A DNA stretch of 25,204 nt from contig CAYOKT010000041.1 in NCBI GenBank assembly GCA_964404605.1, positions 1 through 25,204 of the forward strand. The letters are read 5' to 3'. The notes below the pieces were generated by a model. It saw only the letters and a program-made list of their open reading frames with translations. It had not been told where the DNA came from and did no database searches. The stretch is from CAYOKT01 sp964404605 (GTDB lineage: Bacteria > Electryoneota > Electryoneia > Electryoneales > Electryoneaceae). Shown piece after piece: positions 23,619 to 25,204 of this stretch. A program made the translations under genes and the position numbers. Every line of letters begins with the position of its first letter. Position 1 is the first letter of the stretch.

Positions 23619-24713
23619 CTACTCTCTCAAAAAGCGCCGGTACAAGTCGACGGCGTGTTCGATCATCTTGTCCCGCGTGAAGCGCTTTTCCACGTGACGG
23701 GCCGCGTTCTCCCCCAGCTTCCGGCGAAGGGAGTCATCACGATAGAGCGTCTCGATCCGTTCGGCCACCGCGGCGGGATCCTGCAGCGGGACACGGAACC
23801 CGACGACACCCTCCTCGACCAGTTCGCGGTTTCCGCCGATATCCGAGGCGACCACCGGCTTGCCCAGCGCCATGGATTCGAGCAGCGCATTGGAAACCCC
23901 CTCGCCGAGCGGCGTACTGGTCAACAGGCCGACCTGGAAATGGGGAATCCAGTGTTCCACGTCGAGCCGCTGCCCGGCGAGGGTCACATCCTCGGCCAGC
24001 CCCCGTTCCGCGATGCGACGCTCGATTTCCGGCCGCGTGGGCCCGTCGCCGAGGAGAACCAGGTGCGCCGGAACACCATGCTGCCGGAGGATCTCCAGCG
24101 CATCGATCGCGGTGAAGTGATCCTTGTACTGCGTCAGGTTGGCGATCATCCCGATGATGAACTTTCCCCGCGCCTGCCGGGGAAGATCGACCGGAGCGTC
24201 GGCCCCGGAACGCAACCGTTCGAGATCGACACCGTTGTACAGCACCTCGCCCCGCGAGGCGGGAATGGAAAATGCGTCGAGCCCCGCCTGCGAGTTCGCG
24301 ACCATCAGGTCGGCGAACCGCCAGGCCGACTTGTAGAGGATATACCCCCCGTCACGATTTCCGAAAACGGTTTGCAGGGAGCCGGCGATCCAGGGAACCC
24401 CCGTGAGCAGCTTGACCGGCGGGACGAAGAGATCCGCGAACGGAGCCCAGGAGTGGATCAGGTCGACCTTGTGACGTCGGACGAAACGCAGCAGGTCACG
24501 GAACGGCGACGGATCGAATCGGCTCCGCCGGGAGAAGACCTCCGTTTCGACCCCCTCCGCCTCGAGGGTCTCCCGGAACCGGCCGTCGCGCAGCGCCGCA
24601 GCCACGGGACGGATACCGTGATGGCCCCGCTTCAAGCCGATGGCGGTTTCGGTAAGCTGGCGTTCCGACCCGCCGACGATGAACGAGTCGATCAGTAGAA
24701 GTACCGTTTTCAT
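23619..24713 (-). CDS. Glycosyltransferase family 4 protein
   Basis: This 364-residue GT-B protein starts KTVLLLIDSFIVGGSERQL, with the glycine-rich loop common to GT4 acceptor domains, then has DLIHSWAPFADLF (about 84-96) and VLYNGVD. The donor half has IGMIANLTQYKDHFTAIDAL and the retaining EX7E motif in EGVSNALLESMALGKP (Glu271 and Glu279), followed by GVVGFRVPLQDP. Like its neighbour it presumably builds the polysaccharide repeat unit. The two GT4 proteins share fold but not close sequence, so they likely make different linkages. The gene starts 44 bases after the O-antigen ligase-like gene. Confidence 0.93.
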   Translation of the reverse strand: MKTVLLLIDSFIVGGSERQLTETAIGLKRGHHGIRPVAAALRDGRFRETLEAEGVETEVFSRRSRFDPSPFRDLLRFVRRHKVDLIHSWAPFADLFVPPVKLLTGVPWIAGSLQTVFGNRDGGYILYKSAWRFADLMVANSQAGLDAFSIPASRGEVLYNGVDLERLRSGADAPVDLPRQARGKFIIGMIANLTQYKDHFTAIDALEILRQHGVPAHLVLLGDGPTRPEIERRIAERGLAEDVTLAGQRLDVEHWIPHFQVGLLTSTPLGEGVSNALLESMALGKPVVASDIGGNRELVEEGVVGFRVPLQDPAAVAERIETLYRDDSLRRKLGENAARHVEKRFTRDKMIEHAVDLYRRFLRE

Positions 24714-24757
24714 CCGACTTTCGTTTTTTCCAAGGTGTCATGCCGGCGCGAGAGACT

Positions 24758-25204
24758 TCATCGAACCGGCATCGGACGATCCATGCCGGGGGCGGCTTTT
24801 ATCCTTGCCAGAGACTTTCGTCGATAGGAAGATCGAATGATGATATCCACGGCGCCGAGATAGACCGCGACGAACATGGTGTTGGTGAAATAGGGCGATG
24901 TGAACAGGTCGTAGTTCACCAGGTAGACAATCATGCTGCCGACCCAGCCGGCGATCAAGACGACGAAGGAGGATCGCAGCCGGCCCGGTGGTATGTCTGT
25001 GAGTGTTCGTACGATTTTATAGCCGATGCTGAACAGGACGGAGCCGATGACGAACGAGCCCAGGATTCCAAAAACCAAAACCGTGTTGAGGGCGCCGAAG
25101 TTGTTGTTATATTGACCCTTGGAGGTAATAGCCGAAAGCCCATTACCGAGCAATGGCCGCTGCTTGATTTGCGCAAGGATGGGTTGCATCTGGCCAATGC
25201 GCGA
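24758..25204 (-). CDS. O-antigen ligase/polymerase family protein, partial (5' end outside window)
   Basis: The frame is open to the right edge, so only the C-terminal 148 residues or so are present; an internal Met near 25189 should not be taken as the start. The segment RIGQMQPILAQIKQRPLLGNGLSAI is the Wzy_C hallmark (an arginine followed by PLLGxG), and it is followed by NFGALNTVLVFGILGSF and two or three membrane helices. The C-terminus is basic and cytoplasmic. It is a second family member in the window besides 245-1720. Within this gene cluster it may be the polymerase for the repeat unit built by the adjacent glycosyltransferases (inference). Confidence 0.82.
   Translation of the reverse strand, partial: SRIGQMQPILAQIKQRPLLGNGLSAITSKGQYNNNFGALNTVLVFGILGSFVIGSVLFSIGYKIVRTLTDIPPGRLRSSFVVLIAGWVGSMIVYLVNYDLFTSPYFTNTMFVAVYLGAVDIIIRSSYRRKSLARIKAAPGMDRPMPVR

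Noticed and set aside
22330..23697. Plus-strand open frame opposite the first GT4 gene
   Set aside because: An antisense shadow; the minus-strand frame has clear GT4 motifs.

Overview
The window is about 25 kb of GC-rich bacterial chromosome. It contains the replication-origin gene block (dnaA, an origin-like spacer, dnaN, a dciA/DUF721 gene, gyrB) lying between two halves of a surface-polysaccharide locus. All genes are on the minus strand except one regulator. Layered-envelope features (a Wza-type exporter without a lipobox, a Wzz/BY-kinase, Wzy-type proteins, VanZ and PEGA domains) suggest a Gram-negative, probably under-studied lineage. Candidates such as the FCB-like or Eisenbacteria/Krumholzibacteria type phyla are only a guess. 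recF is missing between dnaN and gyrB, and rpmH/rnpA are not next to dnaA.

Layout, read along the minus strand from right to left: 25204-16780 is a polysaccharide operon with a partial O-antigen polymerase/ligase, two GT4 glycosyltransferases, a deacetylase-like protein, a FemAB/GNAT protein, a DUF354 protein, an AsnB-type amidotransferase and a VanZ-PEGA membrane protein. At 15190-16731 (plus strand) lies a GAF/AAA+/Fis-type regulator that has lost the residues needed for ATP hydrolysis and sigma-54 contact. It converges on the VanZ gene at an intrinsic terminator. At 13865-14899 is a PLP enzyme of the D-cysteine desulfhydrase/ACC deaminase family, divergent from the regulator. At 13566-8110 lie dnaA, the origin-like spacer, dnaN, dciA and gyrB. 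DnaA boxes occur on both sides of dnaA, which suggests a bipartite oriC.

Immediately after gyrB comes what looks like the most novel part. A 44-codon gene (7892-8026) with a good ribosome-binding site encodes a peptide whose middle matches the leader motif (YxxPxLxxxG type) recognised by PqqD-like RRE domains. It is followed by a nucleotidyltransferase (PF14907 type), a PqqD-like RRE protein and an HprK-like kinase. I read this as a candidate peptide-modification (RiPP-like) module of the 'HPr-rel-A' kind with its own precursor, which is inferred and not proven. The same strand continues with a stand-alone response regulator, a Wza-like exporter, a Wzc-like BY-kinase with a degenerate Walker A' motif, an O-antigen ligase family protein and a 62-residue membrane protein, joined by short gaps or ATGA overlaps. 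Peptide module and polysaccharide export genes may therefore be co-transcribed.

No tRNA, rRNA, CRISPR array, insertion sequence or obvious pseudogene was seen.
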